DNA of 17,865 nucleotides from Clostridia bacterium (GCA_017553815.1 JAFZJT010000174.1:1-17865); one strand, 5' to 3'. Counted from the stretch's first letter, positions 6,990-15,100 are shown. Program-made: numbers and translations. The notes: generated from the letters alone by a model not told the origin.

Positions 6990-9617
6990 ATGAAGCTTAT
7001 CGCGATAGACGGCAACTCGCTTATGTTCAGGGCGTTCTACGCTCTGCCGAATATGACAAACAGAAAGGGCACGCCCACGGGCGCGCTGCACGGCTTTCTT
7101 TCGATGCTGATGAAGCTTATCGAGCTGAAGCCAGACTATCTGCTCGCCGCATTCGATATGAGCGCCCCCACCTTCCGCCACGAGCAGTACGGAGAGTACA
7201 AGGCGGGCAGGCGCGAAACGCCGCAGGAACTTCGCGAGCAGTTTCCGATGCTGCGCGAGCTGCTTAAAAAGATGGGCATCGCGGTCATCGAGTGCGAAAG
7301 GTACGAAGCGGACGATATTCTCGGCACCTTCTCTCGAAGGGCGGAAAGCACGGGCGTGGAGTCCCTGCTCGTTACGGGCGACCGCGACGCTTTGCAGCTC
7401 ATCACCGACAGCGTACACGTTTTGATGACGAAAAAGGGCATCAGCGAGACCGTTAAATACGATAAAAAGACGCTTTTTGATGAGTACGGGCTCGAGCCCG
7501 CGCGAATGGTCGACCTCAAGGGCCTGATGGGCGACAGCTCGGATAACCTTCCCGGCATCAAGGGCATCGGCGAAAAGACCGCACTGAAGCTGCTTGAAAA
7601 ATACGGGAGTCTTGCTTCGGTGCTCGACAACGCCGAGAGCGAGAAGGGCGCGCTTCGCGAGAAGCTTCTCGGCGGGCGTGAATCGGCGGAATTAAGCCAA
7701 AGGCTCGGCACCATCGACACGAACGCGCCCGTAGTGGAAACGCTTGATAGCTGCCGCTTTGACCCCGAAAAAATGAAAAACGCGCTTGGCGAGCTTACCG
7801 AGCTTGAGCTTCGCGCGGTTTTAAAGCGCGTTCGCGAGCTTTCCGGCGCGGGCGAGGGCGAGATAACGTTCTCGCTTAAATCGGATGCCGCCATCGACGC
7901 CGCCGCGTTTGAAAACACCGTTTTGACCGATGCCGAGGGGCTTGAGAGCGCGGTGAAAAGCATTTCAGCTAAAGGCTTTTTCGCCTTCGATATCGCCGAA
8001 ACCGCCGTTTGCTTCGCAGGCTTTGACGAAAAGGAGCTTCAGTCCTCTTCCAAGGAAAAGCCCCTTCCCTGCTATTCGCTCACCCTCGGCGGCACCCTGC
8101 TCGACCCGGGCTTTGCGCCCGATGAGGTCATATTGGCGCTCAAGCCAATACTCGAAAGCGAGCAGATTTTCAAGGTCGTTTTCGACGCAAAGCGGCTTAT
8201 GTGGCTCCTTCACGGCTACGGCGCGAGGCTGAATGCCGTGGAGTTCGACGCGATGATAGCCGATTATCTTCTAAACGCGCTCCATCCCGCGAAGGACACG
8301 CAGACCCTCGTTTCCGAGAGCGGACTTGCGCATATCCCTACCCCCGCCGCGCTTGCGATGCTTCGCGCCATTATGCTCGAAAAGCTCCGCGAAAACGAGA
8401 TGCTCCCCCTCTATCGCGACGTTGAACTTCCCCTTGTGAACACGCTTTTCGACATGGAAAAGACGGGCTTTTTGATAGATAAGAGCGTTTTGACGGAGCT
8501 TGGAGGCGAGATGGAAAATCGCATAAACGCGCTCGCCGGGGAGATATACGAGCAGGCGGGCGAAAGCTTCAACATCCTTTCCCCGAAGCAGCTTGGGCAG
8601 ATACTATTTGAAAAACTCGGCCTGCCGCCGAAGAAAAAGACCAAGACCGGCTATTCGACCGACAGCGACGTGCTCGAGGCGCTAAAGCCCCTGCACCCGA
8701 TAGTCGGCGCCGTGACCGAATACCGCTTCCTCACCAAGCTCAAATCGACCTTTATCGACGCGATGCTTGAAAAAACGGGCGCGGACGGCAGGATCCATAC
8801 TACCTTCAATCACACCGTTACCGCCACGGGGCGCATATCATCCACCGAGCCGAACCTTCAGAATATCCCCGTGCGCACCGAGCTCGGCAGGCAGATAAGA
8901 AGAGCCTTCGTAGCAAGCGAAGGAAACAAGCTCGTTGGCGCGGACTATTCGCAGATAGAACTGCGCGTGCTCGCGCATATAAGCGGCGATCCGACCTTCA
9001 TCTCGGCGTTCAATTCGGGCGAGGACATCCACACCCGCACCGCTTCGGAGATTTTCGGCGTTTCAACCGATGAAGTCACCCGCGAGATGCGCTCGAGCGC
9101 AAAGGCCGTCAACTTCGGCATAGTGTACGGCATAAGCGCATTCGGGCTCTCCGAACAGCTCGGCATCGGGCAGAGGCAGGCGGCCTCATACATAGAAAAA
9201 TACCTCGAGCGCTGCACGGGCGTTCGCGAATACATGCATTCCTCCGTGGAGGACGGAAAGGCGCGCGGCTACGCGGTAACGCTGTTTAATAGAAGGCGCG
9301 AACTGCCCGAGCTTAAATCGAGCAATTTCAACACCCGCTCCTTCGGCGAGCGCGTTGCGATGAATATGCCGATACAGGGTACCGCGGCGGACATCATCAA
9401 GGCGGCGATGGTTGCCGTGCATAAGCGCCTCAAGGACGAGAGGTTGAAGGCAAAGCTCGTACTTCAGATACACGACGAGCTGATAATCGACACGCCGGAA
9501 GATGAGGTCGAGCGCGTGAAGGCGCTTTTGTCGGATTGCATGAGCAATGTTATAAAGCTTTCCGTGCCGCTTCGCGCGGACGTTGCGTGCGGACATAGCT
9601 GGTTCGACACGAAATAA
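6990..9617 (+). CDS. polA: DNA polymerase I
   Basis: This 875-residue enzyme does gap-filling synthesis and Okazaki-primer removal. The N-terminal 5'-3' nuclease domain (about 1-290) has AIDGNSLMFRAFYAL, YEADDILG, VTGDRDALQL and GDSSDNLPGIKGIGEKTA. The middle domain (about 300-470) keeps the 3'-5' exonuclease fold but lacks the acidic residues: FDIAE stands where DxE is expected, and the later Asn/Asp and Tyr/Asp positions are missing. Proofreading is therefore probably absent. The polymerase domain has motif A DYSQIELR (D652), the O-helix RSSAKAVNFGIVYG (R701, K705, F709) and motif C QIHDELI (D829). Phe at 709 predicts discrimination against dideoxynucleotides. ATG 6990 follows AAGGAG. An in-frame ATG at 6942 has no ribosome site and would add 16 unrelated residues. 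It leads a run with coaE (30-base gap). Confidence 0.97.
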   Translation: MKLIAIDGNSLMFRAFYALPNMTNRKGTPTGALHGFLSMLMKLIELKPDYLLAAFDMSAPTFRHEQYGEYKAGRRETPQELREQFPMLRELLKKMGIAVIECERYEADDILGTFSRRAESTGVESLLVTGDRDALQLITDSVHVLMTKKGISETVKYDKKTLFDEYGLEPARMVDLKGLMGDSSDNLPGIKGIGEKTALKLLEKYGSLASVLDNAESEKGALREKLLGGRESAELSQRLGTIDTNAPVVETLDSCRFDPEKMKNALGELTELELRAVLKRVRELSGAGEGEITFSLKSDAAIDAAAFENTVLTDAEGLESAVKSISAKGFFAFDIAETAVCFAGFDEKELQSSSKEKPLPCYSLTLGGTLLDPGFAPDEVILALKPILESEQIFKVVFDAKRLMWLLHGYGARLNAVEFDAMIADYLLNALHPAKDTQTLVSESGLAHIPTPAALAMLRAIMLEKLRENEMLPLYRDVELPLVNTLFDMEKTGFLIDKSVLTELGGEMENRINALAGEIYEQAGESFNILSPKQLGQILFEKLGLPPKKKTKTGYSTDSDVLEALKPLHPIVGAVTEYRFLTKLKSTFIDAMLEKTGADGRIHTTFNHTVTATGRISSTEPNLQNIPVRTELGRQIRRAFVASEGNKLVGADYSQIELRVLAHISGDPTFISAFNSGEDIHTRTASEIFGVSTDEVTREMRSSAKAVNFGIVYGISAFGLSEQLGIGQRQAASYIEKYLERCTGVREYMHSSVEDGKARGYAVTLFNRRRELPELKSSNFNTRSFGERVAMNMPIQGTAADIIKAAMVAVHKRLKDERLKAKLVLQIHDELIIDTPEDEVERVKALLSDCMSNVIKLSVPLRADVACGHSWFDTK

Positions 9618-9647
9618 CAAAAACTCTGCTTTTTCGGGGGTTTCCAA

Positions 9648-10310
9648 ATGAGGATAGGGCTAACGGGCAGCATGGCGGCGGGCAAATCGACAGTTTCCGC
9701 CATCCTTGCTGAACTCGGCTTTTATATCGTGGACGCGGATAAGACTGCGCACGCGGCGCTCGGCTTTCCCGGGGTCATCTCCGATATCAAAATGGTTTTC
9801 GGCGAATCCGTGCTCGATGAAAACGGCGCCGTGAACCGAAGAGCGCTTGCGGGGCTCGCCTTTTTATCAAAGGAGAACACCGACGCGCTGAACGCCATCG
9901 TCCACCCCCGCGTTTTTGAAGCGATGCTAAATGAGGCGGGCGAGGCCGAAGCGAGAGGAAAAGCGCATATCGTTTTCGACGTGCCCCTGCTTTTTGAAAC
10001 GGGCTTTGAGCGCCATTGCGACAGGGTTTTATGCGTTGTTGCGGACGATGAAACGCGCTATCTTCGCATAATGCTCCGCGATGGACTTTCGCGAGAGGAA
10101 GCCGCCGCGCGCCTTGCAAGGCAGATGGATCAGGATGAAAAAGCGGCGCGTTCAAACGCGGTCATAATCAATAACGGCACGGGCGCGGAGCTTGAAAAAG
10201 CCCTGCTCGAAGCACTCGGGCATATCGGCATATCGCCCGAAGCGGAGGCCGAATCAAGCGCAAACGAAGCCGAGCTTGAAAGCTATCTGCCCGACTGCAT
10301 GGATGAGTGA
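9648..10310 (+). CDS. coaE: Dephospho-CoA kinase
   Basis: CoaE phosphorylates the ribose 3'-hydroxyl of dephospho-CoA with ATP, the last step of coenzyme A synthesis in the cytosol. The P-loop is GSMAAGKST (residues 7-15), followed by VDADK (28-32). The HPRVFEAML helix and the VFDVPLLFETG strand are characteristic of the family, and RLARQMDQDEKAARSN is the lid region. The protein is 220 residues, slightly longer than the usual ~200, because of an acidic Glu/Ala-rich tail after residue ~195. It starts 30 bases after polA with a purine-rich site (CGGGGG), consistent with co-transcription. I recall polA-coaE as a common order in Bacillota. Confidence 0.96.
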   Translation: MRIGLTGSMAAGKSTVSAILAELGFYIVDADKTAHAALGFPGVISDIKMVFGESVLDENGAVNRRALAGLAFLSKENTDALNAIVHPRVFEAMLNEAGEAEARGKAHIVFDVPLLFETGFERHCDRVLCVVADDETRYLRIMLRDGLSREEAAARLARQMDQDEKAARSNAVIINNGTGAELEKALLEALGHIGISPEAEAESSANEAELESYLPDCMDE

Positions 10311-10335
10311 GCCGAACTGAATAATCAAGATTGTA

Positions 10336-10920
10336 ATGGCAAGATTAAGTAAAAATAAAGATAAAAAGAAAAAGACCCCGCGCGCGGCGGTGCTGTTCTC
10401 CGTTGCCGCGCTGATACTGCTTGCGATCGGGGTCGCCGCGGTATCCAAGCTCGGTTCAAAGCTCACCTACCCCCGCCGCTACGAGCAGGAGGTGCTCGCC
10501 GCGAGCCGCGAATACGGGCTCGACCCCGACCTTGTGTTCGCCGTGATCCGCACCGAAAGCCATTTTGAGCCGCAGGCGGTTTCCCACGCGGGCGCGGAGG
10601 GACTTATGCAGATAATGCCCGTGACCGCCGAATGGATAGCCTGGCGCAGGGGCTATACGCACGAGCACGATAAGGTTTTCGAGCCCGCGTACAATATCGA
10701 CATGGGCTGCTATCTGCTCTCGTATCTGCTCGATTACTATGAAAACGACCTGATACTCGCCGTTGCCGCCTACAACGCGGGCGCGGGCAACGTGGACGAC
10801 TGGCTTGAAGACTGCGCGGCGCAGGACGGAGAGAGCCTCGATATTCCCTTTGCCGAAACGAAAAACTACGTTGAAAAGGTGCTTGATTCCTATGAAAAAT
10901 ACAAGCTCAAGCGCGACTAA
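10336..10920 (+). CDS. Membrane-anchored lytic transglycosylase (SLT domain)
   Basis: This enzyme cleaves the MurNAc-GlcNAc bond of peptidoglycan to leave a 1,6-anhydro end. After a lysine-rich cytoplasmic start (residues 1-16), a single membrane helix (about 17-37) exports the domain as a signal anchor. The SLT fold is shown by LVFAVIRTESHF with catalytic E74, then SHAGAEGLMQIMP (83-95) and AVAAYNAGAGNV. At 194 residues it is the short form also seen next to coaE in other Clostridia, as far as I recall. The ribosome site is weak, and translation may be coupled to coaE, which ends 25 bases upstream. Its last 29 bases overlap the next gene, so it is probably translated together with that lipoprotein. 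Confidence 0.93.
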   Translation: MARLSKNKDKKKKTPRAAVLFSVAALILLAIGVAAVSKLGSKLTYPRRYEQEVLAASREYGLDPDLVFAVIRTESHFEPQAVSHAGAEGLMQIMPVTAEWIAWRRGYTHEHDKVFEPAYNIDMGCYLLSYLLDYYENDLILAVAAYNAGAGNVDDWLEDCAAQDGESLDIPFAETKNYVEKVLDSYEKYKLKRD

Positions 10921-12532
10921 GAGGGCTTTAGTCCTAAGAAAAACCGTTTGCGCCGTTTTGACGCTTGTATTTCTTGCGCTTCTTTTTTGCGCCTGCTCCG
11001 GCAATACAGTGCCGGATGATGACGAAGAGCCCTCCCCTTCCCCCGTGAACACATCCGCTCCCGTTTCGGGCGGCAGACTCCGCATGGCAATGCCCGAGAA
11101 TCTGAGCGTTGGCAACGAAAAATACGACCCCATGCTCGTTCGCACCGAGGAATCGCTCGCGCTTTTCTCGCTCGTTTACGAGCCGCTTATCGCGCTCAAT
11201 GAGGCAAACGAGCTGACGCCCTGCCTTGCCGCGAAATGGAGCCGCTTTGCGGGCGATGAGCGAAGCTGGCTCATCAGCCTTCGCGAAAGCGCGCTCTTTC
11301 ACAGCGGCGAAAGACTCTGCGCGGACGACGTTGTCTATTCCTTCAACAGCCTTAAGCGCGTCGGCGCCGAAAGCTATTATTCGCGCACTCTCACCGCAGT
11401 TGCGGGCGTCGTCAAAGTGGATGAGTCCACCGTTCGCATAACGATGAACAGCACGGGCATAATGGAGCTGTACGCGCTCGATTTTCCGATAAAGAAGGCG
11501 GACGGCTCGATTTTCAACGGCACGGGACCGTATAGCGTAAGCCATTATGACGACGAGCGGATCCTGCTTCAAGCGAACCCCGACTGGTGGGACAGAACGC
11601 CCTATATCTCCTCGATCGAGTTCCTTGCGCGCGAAAACAACGATACGGCGCTCGCTTCGTATTCGGCGGGGCAGCTCGATCTCGTTCCCACCGCGCAGCT
11701 CTCGGCAAGCCGCTTCGGCGAAAACGGCGTTACGAACGTTATCGACCACATGACGCAGGGCATGGAGACCCTTCTTTTCAACCACCGCCGCCATCCGACT
11801 ATGGACGCGGATTTCAGAAAGGCCGTTTCCCGCGCGATAAACCGAAGCCCCATCATCTCCAATATCTATATGAACCGCGCCCGCGCCTGCGACGTGCCCG
11901 TGCCCCCCGATTCGTGGCTCTACAGCGGCGGAAGCCTCATTAGCCATGACCCCTCCGCGGCGGAAGCGCTTTTTGCGGGGCTCGGCTATGAAAAAAACGA
12001 GGACGGCCTCTTGATCGGCGGAGGCGAACCCGTCGAGCTTACCTTACTCACGAGCGGCACCACCGACAACACGACCCGCTCGGACGCAGCGGGCATAATC
12101 GCCTCCCAGCTTCGTGAGTTTGGGGTAACCGTTAATATCATCACTGCGCCGCATGGCTACGGCGAAGCGGAGAGCGAATTCATGAAGGCACTCCGCTCGA
12201 TGGATTGGGATATCGCGCTCGTTGGCTTCAGCCTTTCCCCGTCGAACGATATGCGCCCGTATCTGACCACCGAGGGCGCAAACAATTTCGGAAGCTTCTC
12301 GGGCATCGTGTTCGCCGAGGAGCTCAAGGCCATCCGCATCGCCGAGGACGAGGAGAGCCTGCGCGAAGCTTTCCGCCTGCTCGAGGCGAAATTCACCGAG
12401 CAGCTTCCGTTTTTGGTGCTCTATTTCAGGCTCAACAGCGTTGTTTGCACCGCAAAGCTCAAGGGCATCTCCGCTCTTCGCGAGCCCTTCCTGCTCCATG
12501 GCATCAAAAATTGGTATCTTTCGGACGAATGA
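10892..12532 (+). CDS. Peptide/nickel-type ABC substrate-binding lipoprotein (SBP family 5)
   Basis: This 546-residue extracytoplasmic binding protein has a type II signal peptide: a basic N-terminus, a hydrophobic stretch (about 19-33) and a lipobox LFCAC with the likely lipidated Cys35. A short acidic/Pro/Ser spacer follows. Family 5 features include GGRLRMAMP, YDPMLVRTEESLALFSLVYEPL, LTPCLAAKW, FHSGERLCADDVVYSFNSL, GTGPYSV and FRKAVSRAINR. The chosen ATG lies inside the end of the transglycosylase gene (29-base overlap) with AAAAGGTG about ten bases before it. An upstream in-frame ATG at 10763 would add a non-secretory peptide before the signal and is rejected. No permease or ATPase gene is nearby, so it is an orphan. 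Its link with a wall hydrolase suggests binding of peptidoglycan-derived peptides, which is inference. Confidence 0.92.
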   Translation: MKNTSSSATKRALVLRKTVCAVLTLVFLALLFCACSGNTVPDDDEEPSPSPVNTSAPVSGGRLRMAMPENLSVGNEKYDPMLVRTEESLALFSLVYEPLIALNEANELTPCLAAKWSRFAGDERSWLISLRESALFHSGERLCADDVVYSFNSLKRVGAESYYSRTLTAVAGVVKVDESTVRITMNSTGIMELYALDFPIKKADGSIFNGTGPYSVSHYDDERILLQANPDWWDRTPYISSIEFLARENNDTALASYSAGQLDLVPTAQLSASRFGENGVTNVIDHMTQGMETLLFNHRRHPTMDADFRKAVSRAINRSPIISNIYMNRARACDVPVPPDSWLYSGGSLISHDPSAAEALFAGLGYEKNEDGLLIGGGEPVELTLLTSGTTDNTTRSDAAGIIASQLREFGVTVNIITAPHGYGEAESEFMKALRSMDWDIALVGFSLSPSNDMRPYLTTEGANNFGSFSGIVFAEELKAIRIAEDEESLREAFRLLEAKFTEQLPFLVLYFRLNSVVCTAKLKGISALREPFLLHGIKNWYLSDE

Positions 12533-12546
12533 GACATAAAAAACGG

Positions 12547-12575
12547 TTGCAATTCGGGTCAAGATGATGTAAAAT
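12547..12575 (+). promoter_or_regulatory. Promoter of the DUF1292 gene
   Basis: TTGCAA (12547-12552), a 17-base spacer and TAAAAT (12570-12575) form a good promoter 44 bases before the ATG. The gene therefore need not depend on the upstream run. Confidence 0.75.
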
Positions 12576-12619
12576 GCTAAGGAATGGATTTTCCAACAAA
12601 CGAAAGGAGTGTTCACACA

Positions 12620-12976
12620 ATGAACGAGGAAAGAGATTTTGTAACCTTCACCGATGACGACGGCAACGATTTTGAGCTTGACGTTATCGACTATTTCGAC
12701 TACAACGGCAAGGAGTACGCCGTGCTTATCGATGCAAACGCGGATTGCGATTGCGAGGATGAGGACTGCGATTGCGAGCATGAGACCGATGTTTACATCA
12801 TGCAGATCGTTGTAAACGAGGCCGAGGACACCGAGGAATTCGTTTCCCCCGCCGACGAGGACATGGACGCGCTCATCGAGATAGTCCAGGCCAGGTTTGA
12901 AGAAGAGGACGGCTGCGACTGCGAGGAATGCGGCGACGAGTGCGGCGATGACTGCGGCTGCGGCTGCAAGAACTGA
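12620..12976 (+). CDS. DUF1292 protein with cysteine-rich insert and tail
   Basis: This is a 118-residue acidic cytosolic protein. The start FVTFTDDDGNDFELDVIDYFDYNGKEYAVLI and the later EEFVSPADEDMDALIEIVQARFEEE are typical of DUF1292 (YrzB-like) proteins, whose function is not established. Unusual here are two cysteine clusters. Four Cys lie in a DCDCEDEDCDC insert at about residues 43-54, and seven lie in the last 21 residues, giving a total of eleven. Ordinary DUF1292 proteins are shorter and lack these, as far as I know. The Cys/Asp/Glu pattern suggests metal binding or redox sensing. AAAGGAG stands nine bases before ATG 12620; an earlier in-frame ATG at 12584 has no such site. It has its own promoter and terminator. 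Confidence 0.88.
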   Translation: MNEERDFVTFTDDDGNDFELDVIDYFDYNGKEYAVLIDANADCDCEDEDCDCEHETDVYIMQIVVNEAEDTEEFVSPADEDMDALIEIVQARFEEEDGCDCEECGDECGDDCGCGCKN

Positions 12977-13027
12977 GCTGCGCTCGGCTTTTCCGTCAAA
13001 TTCCGGCAAAACATTTCGTCAAAACAG

Positions 13028-13064
13028 GCCCGCTTTAGCTTCGGCTCAAGCGGGCTCGTTTTTT
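13028..13064 (+). terminator. Terminator of the DUF1292 gene
   Basis: GCCCGCTT (13028-13035) pairs with AAGCGGGC (13048-13055), with an inner AGC/GCT stem on a TTCG loop and a following T-run. It is a strong Rho-independent terminator. Confidence 0.85.
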
Positions 13065-13089
13065 ACCCGCCTTTCGGCACAATGACCCC

Positions 13090-13118
13090 TTGAATAAACG
13101 TGCTGCTTATGGTATAAT
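13090..13118 (+). promoter_or_regulatory. Promoter of the proline-spacer lipoprotein gene
   Basis: TTGAAT (13090-13095), a 17-base spacer and TATAAT (13113-13118) form a near-consensus promoter about 37 bases before the start codon. Confidence 0.8.
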
Positions 13119-13154
13119 TATTTCGATATATTTCGCTTTTAACAGGAGGAATCT

Positions 13155-13907
13155 ATGAATATCAAGAGTATCCTTATGCGTTCCGCCGCCGCGGGGCTTG
13201 CCGCCGCTTCCCTGCTTGCCGCTGCCGCCTGCGGCGAAAAAAAGAACCCCGATGGCGATAAGGATGCAAGCGCCTCTCCTGCCGCTGCCGCCTCGATAGA
13301 GCCGACCGAAGCGCCCACCGCCGCGCCCACTGCGGAGCCTACTCCGACACCTGAGCCCACTCCCACTCCGGAGCCTACGGCAACGCCGATACCGGAAGGG
13401 TGGTACATCGACCCCCGGGGAATAATACCCCCTGAGGTGGAAGTGCTGGTGCCGGATGACGGTATCAGCGGGGTGACGTATATTTTCTGTATAGTACATA
13501 CAGAAGATGTGCCCATGCTTCAAGCGTGGGACAAAGAGGGCCTCCAAGGGGAGTGGGAGGTTCCCGAAGAGGCCCGTAAAGGCCTCCTCGTGGAGGGCTA
13601 TTTGAGGGAAAAAAATATAACAGCTTATATATATACAAGCTGTTATGACCGGTATTTCTGGTTCTACCATGATACTGATGGACATAGCCTCTGGTTTGAT
13701 TGTGTAGGCGAGTACCAAAGCGGTGATAAAAGGATTATGTTCACCGCAGATGGGAAAGCCATTCTCTATACATTAGGGAATGACTATTATGAGTTCCATG
13801 ACTTTGGTGCAGGAACTCAATTAGAAACGGAAGGCTCCGTCATTATTATTAATGGCGAGAGCTATGAAAGGATTCAGAATATACCCTGGATTAAGATAAA
13901 AATTTAG
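13155..13907 (+). CDS. Lipoprotein with Pro/Thr spacer and unknown C-terminal domain
   Basis: The 250-residue product begins with a signal peptide ending in LAAAAC, giving lipidated Cys26. A low-complexity Ala/Pro/Thr/Glu spacer (about 37-80, PTPTPEP units) carries the rest across the wall. The C-terminal domain (about 82-250) is aromatic and probably beta-rich, with GWYIDPRGI, YIFCIVHTED, YIYTSCYDRYFWFYHD and SLWFDCVGEY; I do not recognise it. Cysteines in it could form a disulfide. AGGAGG precedes the ATG. Base use changes within the gene: the signal and spacer are GC-rich like the neighbours, while from about 13480 codons are AT-rich. That suggests the domain was acquired separately. A 10-bp inverted repeat lies within the coding sequence. 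Confidence 0.85.
   Translation: MNIKSILMRSAAAGLAAASLLAAAACGEKKNPDGDKDASASPAAAASIEPTEAPTAAPTAEPTPTPEPTPTPEPTATPIPEGWYIDPRGIIPPEVEVLVPDDGISGVTYIFCIVHTEDVPMLQAWDKEGLQGEWEVPEEARKGLLVEGYLREKNITAYIYTSCYDRYFWFYHDTDGHSLWFDCVGEYQSGDKRIMFTADGKAILYTLGNDYYEFHDFGAGTQLETEGSVIIINGESYERIQNIPWIKIKI
13617..13646. repeat. Perfect 10-bp inverted repeat inside the lipoprotein gene
   Basis: ATAACAGCTT (13617-13626) and AAGCTGTTAT (13637-13646) flank the loop ATATATATAC. It is inside the coding sequence and has no T-run, so it is unlikely to be a terminator. Confidence 0.6.
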
Positions 13908-13979
13908 ACAACATGAGATGCTCAAACAAATTTATTTTGATGAGTATCTCCTGTTGGAAAGCTCAAGATCGCCGCTCCA

Positions 13980-14063
13980 AAAGGCTTCTCCTCGAGGAGA
14001 AGCTGTCAGCGAAGCTGACTGATGAGGTGGTACGAAAAATGCGCAGCAAAGCGAGCATTTTCG
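13980..14063. repeat. Multi-hairpin palindromic intergenic repeat (REP/MITE-like)
   Basis: Three inverted repeats lie in a row. The first is the 20-bp perfect palindrome GCTTCTCCTCGAGGAGAAGC (13984-14003). The second is GTCAGC-GAA-GCTGAC (14005-14019). The third is AAAATGC / GCATTTT (14036-14042, 14055-14061). A GATGAGGTGGTACG linker separates the last two. This layout resembles short non-autonomous repeats dispersed between genes in gut Clostridia. That resemblance is from memory. No transposase is present and no convincing gene overlaps it. Confidence 0.65.
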
Positions 14064-14160
14064 AATTTTCAGCGTTAAAGCTCTGCATTGGGGATGTGCG
14101 TTGTTCTTGCTTGCGGGATAAAATTTGAAATCGTACCGTAATTGTGAAGGAGGTCTTTGA

Positions 14161-14820
14161 ATGGAGCGGCAGAGGTTGAAGCGCCCCGTGCTTGTTATCT
14201 ACGCGCTGATATTTTACGGCATTTGGAGCCTGTTTGAATTCTTCATAAGCGGCGCCGTTTCCGCTGCCGCAGGAAACGTGCTTATCGCGCAATTCATAAA
14301 AAGCGGGATCATCAAGAACCTTGTCTGGACCTTGCCCGCAGTATTCTTGATACATTTCTTTCAAGATGATTCATATCTGCGTTTGAAGGAAATGTTTACA
14401 AACAGAGTGAACATATTTAAATACGTTCCGCTCTTTCTTGCTTTCACCGCTTATGTGCTGCTTGCCGCCCTTCTGACCCGAGGCAATATCTCCGCAAGCA
14501 TCGGCGGCGATGAGCTTATCATCCTGCTCTTTGTCGGCATCACCGAGGAAACGGTATTTCGCGGCTGGCTGCTGAATGCGACCGTCACCGAAAGCAAAAA
14601 ATGGCTCTTTATCTTGATCAATGCAGTTATGTTCCTTTTGATACATTTTCCTTCTTGGATAATGAGCGGAGAATTTGCCAATGTATCGGTGATTTCAAAC
14701 TCCATCTGCGTGCTTGCGTTGAGCGTCATTTTCAGCCTGAGCTTTATAAAAAGCAGAAGCATTTGGATACCCGTTGCGCTGCATACCTATTGGGATCTTC
14801 TCATGTTCCTGTTCATGTGA
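14161..14820 (+). CDS. CPBP family intramembrane glutamic protease
   Basis: This 219-residue multi-spanning membrane protein belongs to the CAAX-prenyl-protease-like (Abi, CPBP) family, which cleaves substrates within or near the membrane. All three family motifs are intact: EExxxR as EETVFR (E129, E130, R134), FxxxH as FLLIH (F158, H162) and HxxxD as HTYWD (H208, D212). About six or seven hydrophobic segments are visible. AAGGAGG is eight bases before ATG 14161. In bacteria, members process bacteriocins or peptides, give self-immunity, or are of unknown role. No bacteriocin gene is evident nearby, so the substrate is unknown. A palindromic repeat separates it from the lipoprotein gene, making co-transcription uncertain. 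Confidence 0.92.
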   Translation: MERQRLKRPVLVIYALIFYGIWSLFEFFISGAVSAAAGNVLIAQFIKSGIIKNLVWTLPAVFLIHFFQDDSYLRLKEMFTNRVNIFKYVPLFLAFTAYVLLAALLTRGNISASIGGDELIILLFVGITEETVFRGWLLNATVTESKKWLFILINAVMFLLIHFPSWIMSGEFANVSVISNSICVLALSVIFSLSFIKSRSIWIPVALHTYWDLLMFLFM

Positions 14821-14899
14821 GCGCATAGAGCGCTGTTTTAGCCTTCAAACCACCTCGCGGCTTACGCTAAACTTCGACGCGGCGACCCATTTTTCGGCA

Positions 14900-14928
14900 T
14901 TGATTGTTTTTCATAAATATGGTATAAT
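14900..14928 (+). promoter_or_regulatory. Promoter of tRNA-Arg
   Basis: TTGATT (14900-14905), a 17-base spacer and TATAAT (14923-14928) lie 54 bases before the tRNA. Confidence 0.7.
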
Positions 14929-14982
14929 TATTCTCATGGGTGTGTTTTGCGATTGCATTTTTACCCGTAAAATACCGAATAC

Positions 14983-15059
14983 GTACCTGTAGCTCAGCTG
15001 GATAGAGTGTCAGACTCCGACTCTGAAGGTCCCGAGTTCGAATCTCGGCAGGTACGCCA
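14983..15059 (+). tRNA. tRNA-Arg (anticodon CCG)
   Basis: A complete cloverleaf can be folded by hand. The acceptor GTACCTG / CAGGTAC pairs fully, the D-stem is GCTC / GAGT, the anticodon stem is TCAGA / TCTGA with loop CTCCGAC, and the T-stem is CCGAG / CTCGG with loop TTCGAAT. The anticodon at 15017-15019 is CCG, reading the arginine codon CGG. The discriminator is G and CCA is encoded (15057-15059). Bases 15014-15059 are duplicated at 17688-17733, marking this gene as an integration site. Confidence 0.97.
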
Positions 15060-15063
15060 TAAA

Positions 15064-15100
15064 AACTCCGAATTACATTGCGTTTTTCGGAGTTCGTTTT
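15064..15100 (+). terminator. Terminator of tRNA-Arg
   Basis: AACTCCGAA (15064-15072) pairs perfectly with TTCGGAGTT (15086-15094) and is followed by CGTTTT. Confidence 0.7.

Noticed and set aside
10763..10891. N-terminal extension of the binding lipoprotein
   Set aside because: It would put 43 non-secretory residues before the signal peptide. The ATG at 10892 has a suitable ribosome site and gives a normal lipoprotein signal.
12044..13009. Minus-strand open frame of 321 codons, and similar ones at 10934-11947 and 7136-7963
   Set aside because: All are antisense to clear genes (binding protein, DUF1292, polA), lack ribosome sites and show no domain.
13913..14128. 71-codon plus-strand frame after the lipoprotein gene
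   Set aside because: It runs through the palindromic repeat, has no ribosome site and a composition dictated by the hairpins.
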